Source: an uncultured Blautia sp. (lineage in GTDB: Bacteria > Bacillota > Clostridia > Lachnospirales > Lachnospiraceae). From it: a stretch of DNA of 45,417 nucleotides. The stretch is from positions 1-45,417 of the forward strand of contig CAKROE010000011.1 of assembly GCA_934371915.1 (NCBI GenBank), read 5' to 3'. The position numbers and the translations under genes are program-made. The notes under the pieces were generated by a model. That model did no database searches, was not told the DNA's origin, and saw nothing but the letters and a program-made list of their open reading frames with translations. Every line of letters begins with the position of its first letter. Positions within the stretch are counted from its first letter, which is position 1. Of this stretch, positions 8,789 to 15,668 are shown piece after piece.

Positions 8789-9168
8789 TCCGGCTGAGAC
8801 CTCACCATGGGATGTGTCTGGCGTATTTCGAGGGAAAAGGATACAGTGATGGTTTTACCGGAAATATGCAGCATATGCTGGAACTTCTGGAGAAAGGCGC
8901 AGATGTGGAGATGACCGTTTCCGGTGATGAAATCTGCAAAGCCTGTCCAAATCTTAAAAGTGGTGTATGTTTAAGTGCAGATCTCGTAGAATATTACGAT
9001 CGGAAAGTGCTGGAGTATTGTGGATTAAAAGAAAAAGAAAATCTGAGTTTCCGGGAGTTTGTGGATAACGTACAGAAAAATATTATCGAGACCGGGAAAC
9101 GTGTGGAAATCTGTGGCGGCTGCCAGTGGAATGAAATATGCAGCCGGAAAGAAAGCAGATGGAAATAA
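8785..9168 (+). CDS. DUF1284 domain-containing protein (probable metal/Fe-S binding)
   Basis: A 127-residue soluble protein that fits DUF1284, described as iron-sulfur-binding-like. It begins IRLRPHHGMCLAYFEGKGYS and carries two cysteine groups: ICKACPNLKSGVC (about residues 51-63) and ICGGCQWNEIC (about 110-121). These could bind a cluster or zinc. Its ATG overlaps the bioY stop (ATGA), so translation is coupled and the two genes share the BirA-like control region. Function is not known; the linkage to biotin uptake is worth noting but may be local. Confidence 0.82.
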   Translation: MIRLRPHHGMCLAYFEGKGYSDGFTGNMQHMLELLEKGADVEMTVSGDEICKACPNLKSGVCLSADLVEYYDRKVLEYCGLKEKENLSFREFVDNVQKNIIETGKRVEICGGCQWNEICSRKESRWK

Positions 9169-9180
9169 GTATGAAATTAG

Positions 9181-9219
9181 AAACGTGCCATACAGTCAGA
9201 GTACTGTGTGGCACGTTTT
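9181..9219 (+). terminator. Terminator-like hairpin after the bioY operon
   Basis: AAACGTGCCATACAGT (9181-9196) pairs with ACTGTGTGGCACGTTT (9203-9218) with one G-T wobble. The stem is long but the T tract is short (four T). Confidence 0.7.
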
Positions 9220-9236
9220 GGGTACGGCTTTAGCCT

Positions 9237-9300
9237 GTTCAAAATGTCTACGCAGCGTGTAGGCATTTTGAACTATAACCCACCTGCCTCGCGGGTGGTG
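9237..9300. repeat. Structured extragenic repeat element, copy 1
   Basis: GTTCAAAATG (9237-9246) pairs with CATTTTGAAC (9264-9273). A second small hairpin CACC/GGGTG follows, whose loop contains GCCTCGCGGG (9286-9295). The same CAAAATG hairpin plus GCCTCGCGGG pairing recurs at 10610-10699. No gene is supported in 9220-9465; the rest of that stretch shows nothing I recognise. Confidence 0.5.
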
Positions 9301-9465
9301 ACCATTGTTATACGCAAAAATCACTTGCAACATATTATCAGGATAACACACATGACAAGGATTGTGAAACCCAGACTTTTTATTCAGAAAATAAATGCGA
9401 GAAATGCACAATCAATATCCTTAGACTGCGCTTGTGTTAGGACAAGTCACCTTCAAAAGCCAACT

Positions 9466-9815
9466 AGAATGACCAACATGAAAGAAAGCCTCGTTCAAGT
9501 CCACAAAAACACCAGTCTCTGATGACCTAACCAGCGGAAGCTGAGATTCTGGTCCATCAAATTTTGGAATTCAGATGACTTATATACATGTTACGAAAAT
9601 CATAGGTAACTAAATTTTGAAATTCAGATGACTCTGACAGAATCTACTAATATTCAAGTCAACTTAATTAACAATTTAGGATGCCTCAGACGAGAGTTAG
9701 TGAAATCAAAGGTAACCAACTCCCCAAAAACGGATGCCTGAGCCGGCAGTATCTGAGTTCAAAGTCCATAAGTTACTTAAAGCAGATGACTCAAAAGCTC
9801 CAACTGGCAAGTCAA
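9466..9815. repeat. Degenerate tandem array with 53-bp period (about seven units)
   Basis: The motif [CA][AGT]GATG[AC]C[CT] (first unit AGAATGACC) occurs at 9466, 9519, 9572, 9625, 9678, 9731 and 9783, so six successive steps are 53, 53, 53, 53, 53 and 52 bp. A second conserved block, near TTCAAGTCCA or TCAAAGGTAAC, lies about 28 bp into most units, and an AT-rich AAATTTT-type block closes them. Units 2 and 3 share 21 of 22 bp at their junctions (9559-9580 and 9612-9633). Fifty-three is not a multiple of three, so this is not a protein repeat. The last unit runs into the stop codon of the gene ending at 9816. Function unknown. Confidence 0.75.
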
Positions 9816-10541
9816 TCAATAACATTTCTTACATGCGCTGTACCCCATGCTTATTGCCTGACTGATACTTACCTGGCGCGGACTGTGCATTCCACTGCAG
9901 GAAGCGCTGCTGTGATATTTACTTCCGGTAGCCGGAATCCATACATAGTCGGAGGCGCCTGACGAAGCAGCCTGTCCTGAAGACTTTCCGGCGGATTGAC
10001 CGGAACCTCCGGAACTTTTCTTAGATCTGGCTTTTACGGTTACTTTGCATTTGTATTTGACACCATTTACTTTTGCGGTAATTGTTGCCTTGCCGGTTCT
10101 TCTGGCAGTTATTTTTCCTTTTTTATTCACGCTGACAACTGATGGAGCACTGGATGACCAGGTGACTTTACGTGAAGTACCTTTGAGTTTCAGCTGCTTT
10201 GATGTCTTAGTATAAACTGACAATTTGGAATTACTCAGTTTAGGCTTTTCTACTTTAATTTTGTAAGTCCATGTTACATTTGCGGTTTTGGCTGTAACAG
10301 TGGCATTTCCCTTTGCTTTTGCAGTAACTTTCCCATTGGAATTTACGGCTGCAACTTTAGGATTGCTGCTTTTGAAGGCCATTTTTACCGGTGTTTTGAT
10401 GGTTGTCTTTTGTCCGGTGACCATTACCACTTTTTTCGTCTGATTCTGCAAAGTGTCTGCGGCCTGCACCGGAACTGCAAACATAGACAGGAGCATGACC
10501 ATTGCCAGAAACAGGGAAAGTATCTTGGATTTCTTTTTCAT
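9816..10541 (-). CDS. Secreted Big_2 (bacterial Ig-like) domain protein with C-terminal Cys motif
   Basis: A 241-residue exported protein. The N-terminal signal peptide (KKKSKILSLFLAMVMLLSMF, cleavage after VQA) is followed by two Big_2-like repeats (about 40-100 and 105-170), each with the phrase 'SSxPxVxxVNxxGKxTA' and a final K-rich strand. A Ser/Gly-rich linker (SKKSSGGSGQSAGKSSGQ) leads to a C-terminal module with TGSKYHSSASCSGMHS and YSACKKCY. This His/Cys-bearing tail module is common at the end of clostridial secreted proteins and resembles a small metal-binding domain. No sorting signal is present. AGGAGG precedes the start. Confidence 0.85.
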   Translation of the reverse strand: MKKKSKILSLFLAMVMLLSMFAVPVQAADTLQNQTKKVVMVTGQKTTIKTPVKMAFKSSNPKVAAVNSNGKVTAKAKGNATVTAKTANVTWTYKIKVEKPKLSNSKLSVYTKTSKQLKLKGTSRKVTWSSSAPSVVSVNKKGKITARRTGKATITAKVNGVKYKCKVTVKARSKKSSGGSGQSAGKSSGQAASSGASDYVWIPATGSKYHSSASCSGMHSPRQVSISQAISMGYSACKKCY

Positions 10542-10578
10542 GAAACATTCCTCCTTAGTGTATTTTCTTAATTATACT

Positions 10579-10699
10579 GTAACTGTTCAGTACCTTCACA
10601 GTTACGAGTCAAAATGCATTCCAAATCACCTTCGGTGATGGCATTTTGCCTTGTATGTCTCGGGATTTTGGCAGAAAACATGCCAAAACGCCTCGCGGG
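10579..10699. repeat. Structured extragenic repeat element, copy 2
   Basis: Three hairpins follow each other. They are GTAACTGT/ACAGTTAC (10579-10586, 10598-10605), CAAAATGC/GCATTTTG (10610-10617, 10641-10648) enclosing ATCACC/GGTGAT, and TTTTGGCA/TGCCAAAA (10666-10673, 10681-10688). GCCTCGCGGG (10690-10699) comes last. The first hairpin looks like a dispersed repeat I associate with Lachnospiraceae genomes; that association is from memory. The remainder of 10700-10810 is AT-rich with the cotJ ribosome site. Confidence 0.5.
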
Positions 10700-10810
10700 A
10701 TACTACCTTCTGAATAGTTACATTATACTACAGATTCTCAATTATGCACACTGACCTTTTTTATTTCATAAAGTATAAGGAAACAACTTTTTTATCAGAA
10801 AGGATTGTTC

Positions 10811-11095
10811 ATGGAAAATTATCAGATGCGCCGCGGCTGCGGTCGACCATATAATACAACCTGCGGCATGGGAAATCAGAGAGAAATGTCCTGTACCCAC
10901 CGGACAATGCCAGAAAAGCCGATAGCTTCAGGAAAGGAAATGTATACACACGTTGATCATATGGAACCTGCAATGGCATATGTTCCTTATCAGAATTTTA
11001 CGACGACGTATGATCTGAGCTATGCCCTGAAAGTGGGAACTGTTTTCCCACAGTTATGTAAACCATTTTGTGGAAAGAGAGGTAAGCAGAAATGA
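10811..11095 (+). CDS. cotJA: Spore coat associated protein CotJA
   Basis: A 94-residue protein with the CotJA core: MAYVPYQNFTTTYDLSYALK and GTVFPQLCKPFCGKRG. The N-terminal third is Arg/Cys-rich and variable, as is usual in clostridia. The chosen ATG at 10811 has AAAGGA seven bases upstream; a TTG two codons earlier is less likely. It is first in the cotJA-cotJB-cotJC operon, which in Bacillus is under mother-cell sigma-E and encodes inner-coat components. Confidence 0.92.
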   Translation: MENYQMRRGCGRPYNTTCGMGNQREMSCTHRTMPEKPIASGKEMYTHVDHMEPAMAYVPYQNFTTTYDLSYALKVGTVFPQLCKPFCGKRGKQK

Positions 11096-11376
11096 TGTAT
11101 CGAAATCAGTGCACACCTCGCGAAAATCTGCTGAACCGAATTAATGAAGTCAGCTTTGCAGTCAATGACATTCTGCTTTATCTTGATACCCATCCGAAAT
11201 GCAAAGAAGGGCTTGCTTTTTATCAGGAATGCGATAAGGAACGTCAGAAACTCATGAAAGAATATGCGCAGTGTTATGGTCCGCTGACTGTTGATGATGC
11301 ATTAGAGTCCGGCGGTGATACATGGAAATGGGCAGAACAGCCATTTCCGTGGGAAGTGGAAGGAGGTTGCAGATAG
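11092..11376 (+). CDS. cotJB: Spore coat protein CotJB
   Basis: A 94-residue protein typical of CotJB: an N-terminal LLNRINEVSFAVNDILLYLD segment, the middle phrase THPKCKEGLAFYQECDKERQ, and the closing YGPLTVDDALESGGDTWKWA with PFPWEVEGGCR. Its start overlaps the cotJA stop by 4 bp, so translation is coupled. CotJB works with CotJA and CotJC in the developing spore coat; its biochemical role is not established. Confidence 0.94.
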   Translation: MMYRNQCTPRENLLNRINEVSFAVNDILLYLDTHPKCKEGLAFYQECDKERQKLMKEYAQCYGPLTVDDALESGGDTWKWAEQPFPWEVEGGCR

Positions 11377-11379
11377 TCT

Positions 11380-12006
11380 ATGTGGAATTATGAAAAAAGA
11401 CTCCAATACCCGGTCAATATAAAGACACCGAATGCAAAAATTGCGCAGTTTATTATGAGTCAGTATGGTGGCCCGGACGGTGAGATTGGTGCGTCCATGC
11501 GTTACCTCTCCCAGCGTTTTACAATGCCTAACCGAACAGCCGTTGCTGTCCTGAATGATGTCGGTACGGAAGAACTGGCTCATCTGGAAATGGTTTCCAC
11601 GATCGTGCATCAGCTCACCCGAGGATTGTCCATGGAAGAAATCGAAAAGAGCGGTTTCGGACCGTACTATATTGATCATACGGTGGGTGTGTGGCCGCAG
11701 GCTGCCGGAGGAGTTCCATTCAATGCCTGTGAATTCCAGAGTAAAGGAGATCCTGTCACGGATTTGTTTGAAGATCTTGCCGCAGAACAAAAAGCTCGTG
11801 CAACTTATGACAACATCCTTCGTGTAGTACGTGACATTCCGGAAGTTGCAGATCCTATCCGCTTCCTGCGGGCACGTGAAATCGTGCATTTCCAGCGTTT
11901 CGGCGAAGCACTCCGTTCTGTACAGGAACAGCTTGATGAAAAGAATTTCTACGCTTTCAATCCGAGCTTTGACTGCCCGTGTGAAACATCCTGCAAAAAT
12001 TCCTGA
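11380..12006 (+). CDS. cotJC: Manganese catalase family spore coat protein CotJC
   Basis: A 208-residue protein of the di-manganese catalase family. It carries the metal-binding Glu/His residues in QYGGPDGEIGASMRYLSQRF, GTEELAHLEMVSTIVHQL and FLRAREIVHFQRFGEAL. It probably breaks down hydrogen peroxide or contributes structurally to the spore coat. AGGAGG precedes the ATG, and the gap to cotJB is only 3 bp. The C terminus ends in a Cys-containing tail (DCPCETSCKNS), as in other clostridial members. A terminator follows. Confidence 0.95.
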   Translation: MWNYEKRLQYPVNIKTPNAKIAQFIMSQYGGPDGEIGASMRYLSQRFTMPNRTAVAVLNDVGTEELAHLEMVSTIVHQLTRGLSMEEIEKSGFGPYYIDHTVGVWPQAAGGVPFNACEFQSKGDPVTDLFEDLAAEQKARATYDNILRVVRDIPEVADPIRFLRAREIVHFQRFGEALRSVQEQLDEKNFYAFNPSFDCPCETSCKNS

Positions 12007-12054
12007 AGCAGAGAATGTACCCGGTGTTGATTCAATACACGATGTAAAAAACTT

Positions 12055-12083
12055 CAGCTCCCCAATGACGGGGAGCTGTTTTC
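12055..12083. terminator. Bidirectional terminator between cotJC and the flavin reductase gene
   Basis: CAGCTCCCC (12055-12063) pairs with GGGGAGCTG (12070-12078). TTTTC follows on the plus strand and a six-T tract follows on the minus strand (from the A run before 12052), so it can serve both convergent genes. Confidence 0.88.
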
Positions 12084-12100
12084 ACACTTATACCAACAAT

Positions 12101-12637
12101 TTATTCAATTACATAAGCATTTACAATTTCACCGTAATATGCCACATGTGTATCTTTGTTTGAACCGGTAAACAGACTGTCTACATCCTGCGGATAGAAT
12201 TTGGCTCTGTTTTCTTCGGTCATTGCATTCATATCCTGCGCCTGTTTGTAAACGATCTTACATTCAAGTGTCAGTGGAAGTTCTTTTACTCCCGGTACAG
12301 AAATCATTTCCGGTTCTTCATAGGTAAAACCGAGTTCTTTTGCTTTATCGACATCTCTGCCGGACTTTGAACCGCAGAAACCGAGAATTTTTTTTGCACT
12401 GTCGTCAACCGGAATGCTGACTGTAAATTCGCCGGTCTTTTCAATGAGGCTTCTTGTGAATCGGTTCTCTCTGATAAAGGTAACAAAAATCGGTTTTCCC
12501 CATTCGATTCCGACCATTCCCCATGAGATAGTCATGGAATTTACTTTATCATCAGCTTTACCGGTGATGAGTACTCCTGATTTTACCCCTTTCAGAATTT
12601 CTCCCATATGTTCATAAACATCTATTTTTTTCTTCAT
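12101..12637 (-). CDS. Flavin reductase family protein (flavoredoxin-like)
   Basis: A 178-residue FMN-binding protein. Residues 14-60 (LKGVKSGVLITGKADDKVN, TISWGMVGIEWGKPIFVTFI) match the flavin reductase-like split-barrel domain. The FTRSLIEKTGEFTVSIP segment and the CGSKSGRDVDKAKELGF region also fit. Such proteins reduce or carry FMN for partner monooxygenases or electron-transfer chains; the partner is unknown. It is a single gene that diverges from the MFS transporter gene. AGGAGG precedes the start. Confidence 0.9.
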   Translation of the reverse strand: MKKKIDVYEHMGEILKGVKSGVLITGKADDKVNSMTISWGMVGIEWGKPIFVTFIRENRFTRSLIEKTGEFTVSIPVDDSAKKILGFCGSKSGRDVDKAKELGFTYEEPEMISVPGVKELPLTLECKIVYKQAQDMNAMTEENRAKFYPQDVDSLFTGSNKDTHVAYYGEIVNAYVIE

Positions 12638-12772
12638 TTTGGTGTTCCTCCTGTTTCATATCAATATTCTTCATCTTAAAATAAAAAAATGAAATTCGCA
12701 AGTATTTTATACTTTATCCATTTCACGTTCCAATGTATAATAGAAACAATACATATCAAAGGAGTCTTCATT

Positions 12773-13951
12773 ATGTCTTCAGTAAAAACAAAAAATCTGA
12801 CACCGCTTTATGCATTTATCCAGGGACTGTACTGGATGAATTTTGCGGCAATTATGGGATATTCCGGATTTTATCTGCTTGGAAGTGGATTTTCCAATAC
12901 AGAGATCGGCATCATCATTGCGATTGCCGGTATTCTGTCAGCAGTTCTTCAGCCGGTGCTTGCCAGTTATGCAGACCGTCCGGAAAGTCCTTCACTGATA
13001 AAATTCCTGCAGTTACTGCTGGTGCTGCAGCTGATTCTCGGAATTGCCCTTCTTTTCTGTAAATCAATATTACTGACCGGAGTTGTCTATGGATGCGGTG
13101 TGACCCTGCTTCAGCTTCTGACTCCGTTTATCAATTCCCTTGGAATGGAAAGCATCAATCAGGGGCAAAAACTTAATTTCGGCATTGCCCGCGGAATGGG
13201 TTCGGTCGCTTATGCAGCATTATCCTATGTCCTTGGAATCATCACATCACACACCGGAATTACAGCAGTACCGGTATGCATCATGATCGTTACACTTGTA
13301 CTGATGGGCTGTCTGGCATTGTTTCCATTTACCAAAAACAGCTTAGTGCCGACAAAGATCAACAGTAAGAAGCAAACCTCAAATCCATTACAGTTCTTTC
13401 GCAAATATAAGCGTTTTACGATCGTACTTATAGGCTGTATCCTGCTTTACCTCGGACATGTTCTTCTGAACAGTTTTACTTTCCAGATTGTTCAGAGCAA
13501 GGGCGGTGGCAGTTCAGAAATGGGAACAGCAACCGCAATTGCAGCAATGTCCGAACTTCCGACCTTATTCCTGTTTGGCTATATGCTGAAAAAAGCACGT
13601 TGTGATATCTGGTTCCGCCTCACCGGCATTTTTTTCACACTGAAATCACTTGGCTCTCTGCTTGCACCCAACATGACAGTATTCTACGGTATCCAGATCT
13701 TTCAGATGCTTGGCTGGGGGCTGATGGCCGCGGCATCCGTTTATTATGTAAATTCCATTATGGATGCAGAAGATGCGATCAAAGGACAGGCATATATCAC
13801 GATGACTTACACACTTGGCAGTGTGATCGGTGCTTTCCTGGGCGGTGCGCTGATCGATTTCTCCGGTGTCAATACTATGCTCCTGTTTGCAACGGTTTCT
13901 GCAGCAGTTGGAGCGGTAATTATTTTCTTTGGCGCAGAGAAGACAGCATAG
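12773..13951 (+). CDS. MFS transporter
   Basis: A 392-residue membrane protein with about twelve hydrophobic segments in two halves joined by a basic loop near residues 195-215 (TKINSKKQTSNPLQFFRKYKR). The N-terminal YAFIQGLYWMNFAAIMGYSG and the loop ASYADRPESPS resemble the 'MFS_1-like' sugar or phenylpropionate permease group; the substrate is unknown. The start at 12773 follows AAAGGAG. A longer frame from 12689 begins in AT-rich leader and lacks a ribosome site. It is followed after 15 bp by the NhaC gene, so the two are probably co-transcribed. Confidence 0.88.
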   Translation: MSSVKTKNLTPLYAFIQGLYWMNFAAIMGYSGFYLLGSGFSNTEIGIIIAIAGILSAVLQPVLASYADRPESPSLIKFLQLLLVLQLILGIALLFCKSILLTGVVYGCGVTLLQLLTPFINSLGMESINQGQKLNFGIARGMGSVAYAALSYVLGIITSHTGITAVPVCIMIVTLVLMGCLALFPFTKNSLVPTKINSKKQTSNPLQFFRKYKRFTIVLIGCILLYLGHVLLNSFTFQIVQSKGGGSSEMGTATAIAAMSELPTLFLFGYMLKKARCDIWFRLTGIFFTLKSLGSLLAPNMTVFYGIQIFQMLGWGLMAAASVYYVNSIMDAEDAIKGQAYITMTYTLGSVIGAFLGGALIDFSGVNTMLLFATVSAAVGAVIIFFGAEKTA

Positions 13952-13966
13952 GAAAGGACATCTCAC

Positions 13967-15247
13967 ATGGCAACTCTGACCCTAACCATATTCTGTATAT
14001 TACTCATTATATGTATCGCAACTGATCATTCAATTTTATATGCGCTTTTTGCAGGGCTTGTATTATTCAGCCTGTACAGCAGGAAGCAGGACTATACGTG
14101 GAACCAGATTGGGAAGATGATTTTGCAGGGAATCAAAAAGGTCAGAAACATCCTGGTTACATTTATTCTGATAGGGATGCTGACAGCGCTCTGGCGACAG
14201 GCAGGGACGATTCCGGCAATCATCAGTTATACGATCCATTTGATAAAACCGTCAACATTTCTTCTGATGACGTTCCTTCTGAACTGTCTGGTTTCTGTGC
14301 TGACCGGGACTTCTTTCGGAACAGCGGCAACAATGGGGGTAGTCTGCGCGACAATCGCGTCAACACTTGGTATCCGTCCGTGGATGGCAGGTGGGGCAAT
14401 CTTGTCCGGCATTTATTTTGGAGACCGCTGTTCACCGGTATCAACGAGCGCACTTCTTGTCTCTGAACTGACGGGAACCAGTGTTTACCGAAATATCAGA
14501 AATATGATACGAAGTGGGGCGGTACCATTCATTATGACAGCGCTCGTTTATCTGTTTGTCAGCAGGAACCTTCATGGCACAGCAGAAGTGCCGGATTTTG
14601 TAAAAATTTTTGGAAATGAATTTCAGATTGGCTGGATCACATTGCTTCCGGCAGTTGTGATTCTGGTATTGTCGGTAATGCAGGCCGGAGTAAAAATTTC
14701 GATGATTGCGAGTATTCTTACAGCGATACCGATCTGCATCTGGTTTCAGGGAATTCCGGTAAAAAATCTTTTGATGCTGATTTTGACCGGCTTTCATTCC
14801 GCAGATTCTGCGGTGGCATTTATGCTGGATGGTGGAGGAATTTCTTCTATGGTAAAGGTAGGCGCGATAGTCTGCATTTCATCATCCTATTCCGGTATCT
14901 TTCAGGAAACCGGTATTCTGGATGGCATTCAAAAAATGGTCATCGCACTTGCAGACAAGACGAAACCATATCTGGCAGTATTTGTGACGGCAGTTCTGAC
15001 CGGCGTTGTGGCATGTAACCAGACATTGTCGATTATTTTGACGGATCAGTTGTGCAGCAGAACCGAAGCAGATAAAGAAAAATTCGCCAACTATCTGGAG
15101 GACAGCGCAGTGGTCATAGCACCGCTTATACCATGGTCAATTGCAGGCGCTGTGCCACTGGCAGCAGTAGGCGCACCGGAGAGCAGCGTACTGTTTGCAT
15201 TGTTTTTATACCTGCTTCCTCTGTGGAACTTATTGATAAAAAAATAA
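13967..15247 (+). CDS. Na+/H+ antiporter NhaC family protein
   Basis: A 426-residue membrane protein with about eleven to twelve hydrophobic segments. NhaC-family landmarks are a conserved GTSFGTAATMGVVCATIAS segment (about 118-136), GAILSGIYFGDRCSPVSTSA (about 147-166) and, in the C-terminal half, TGVVACNQTLSIILTDQLC. It exchanges sodium and protons or an organic cargo such as malate/lactate; the cargo cannot be read from sequence. AGGAAAGGA precedes the ATG. It ends about 10 bp before the promoter of the first B12 riboswitch. Confidence 0.88.
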   Translation: MATLTLTIFCILLIICIATDHSILYALFAGLVLFSLYSRKQDYTWNQIGKMILQGIKKVRNILVTFILIGMLTALWRQAGTIPAIISYTIHLIKPSTFLLMTFLLNCLVSVLTGTSFGTAATMGVVCATIASTLGIRPWMAGGAILSGIYFGDRCSPVSTSALLVSELTGTSVYRNIRNMIRSGAVPFIMTALVYLFVSRNLHGTAEVPDFVKIFGNEFQIGWITLLPAVVILVLSVMQAGVKISMIASILTAIPICIWFQGIPVKNLLMLILTGFHSADSAVAFMLDGGGISSMVKVGAIVCISSSYSGIFQETGILDGIQKMVIALADKTKPYLAVFVTAVLTGVVACNQTLSIILTDQLCSRTEADKEKFANYLEDSAVVIAPLIPWSIAGAVPLAAVGAPESSVLFALFLYLLPLWNLLIKK

Positions 15248-15255
15248 CCGGAAGT

Positions 15256-15284
15256 ATTGTAAAGTTAAAAAAATAGTGGTATTC
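15256..15284 (+). promoter_or_regulatory. Sigma-A promoter driving B12 riboswitch 1
   Basis: TTGTAA (15256-15261), a 17-bp spacer and TATTCT (15279-15284) with an extended -10 TGG directly upstream. Transcription would begin about 15291, just before the riboswitch. Confidence 0.65.
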
Positions 15285-15305
15285 TGTAAGAAATTGAATA
15301 ATAAA

Positions 15306-15490
15306 CAACAGGTGCAGATGGTGTTTTATAAGACCGTAAGTTAAAAGGGAAACAGGTGTAAGTCCTGTACGATCTCGTCACTGTAATCAGGGAATGTGAA
15401 GTCATGCGTGGATGCGCAGCCACTGGAGAACCGGGAAGGCGACTTTTTATGTGTTGATCTGTAAGTCAGGAAACCTGCCTGCTGTTGGTA
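15306..15490 (+). promoter_or_regulatory. Cobalamin (B12) riboswitch 1
   Basis: Conserved cobalamin aptamer elements appear in order: GGTGCAGATGG (15311-15321), AAAAGGGAAACAGGTG (15343-15358), the GTCACTGTAA block (15377-15386), GCCACTGGAGAACCGGGAAGG (15419-15439) and the B12 box GTAAGTCAGGAAACCTGCCTG (15471-15481 plus the start of the next line). It is followed by an intrinsic terminator at 15542, so binding of adenosylcobalamin or a related cobalamin should stop transcription of the chelatase-like gene at 15669. Confidence 0.93.
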
Positions 15491-15541
15491 CGGGGATTTT
15501 TTAATTCCGGATCACGAGTAATTGGTTGTACCATAATCCAG

Positions 15542-15571
15542 AAACTCTTAGCCCGGTGCAGGAGTTTTTTT
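15542..15571 (+). terminator. Riboswitch 1 expression-platform terminator
   Basis: AAACTCTT (15542-15549) pairs with AGGAGTTT (15560-15567), followed by T residues. It sits between the B12 box and the start codon at 15669, the expected place for a ligand-controlled terminator. Confidence 0.75.
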
Positions 15572-15668
15572 GTGTAAAAAGTACATAAAACTATCCACCG
15601 GACTTTCAGCCGTACTTTGTTATTCTTTTTAATTTTCATGAAAACCACAAGTACAGGAGGAAACAAAC

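Noticed and set aside
9208..9522. 104-codon frame through the extragenic repeat region
   Set aside because: It runs across hairpins and tandem repeats, has no ribosome site, and its product has no recognisable features.
9519..9526. C/D-box-like motif (CTGATGAC) in the 53-bp repeats
   Set aside because: C/D guide RNAs are not known in bacteria, other units lose the TGATGA core, and no consistent CUGA partner box is present.
9466..9815. CRISPR array
   Set aside because: The 53-bp units are degenerate along their length with no constant repeat, the period is short for a repeat plus spacer, and no cas gene is nearby.
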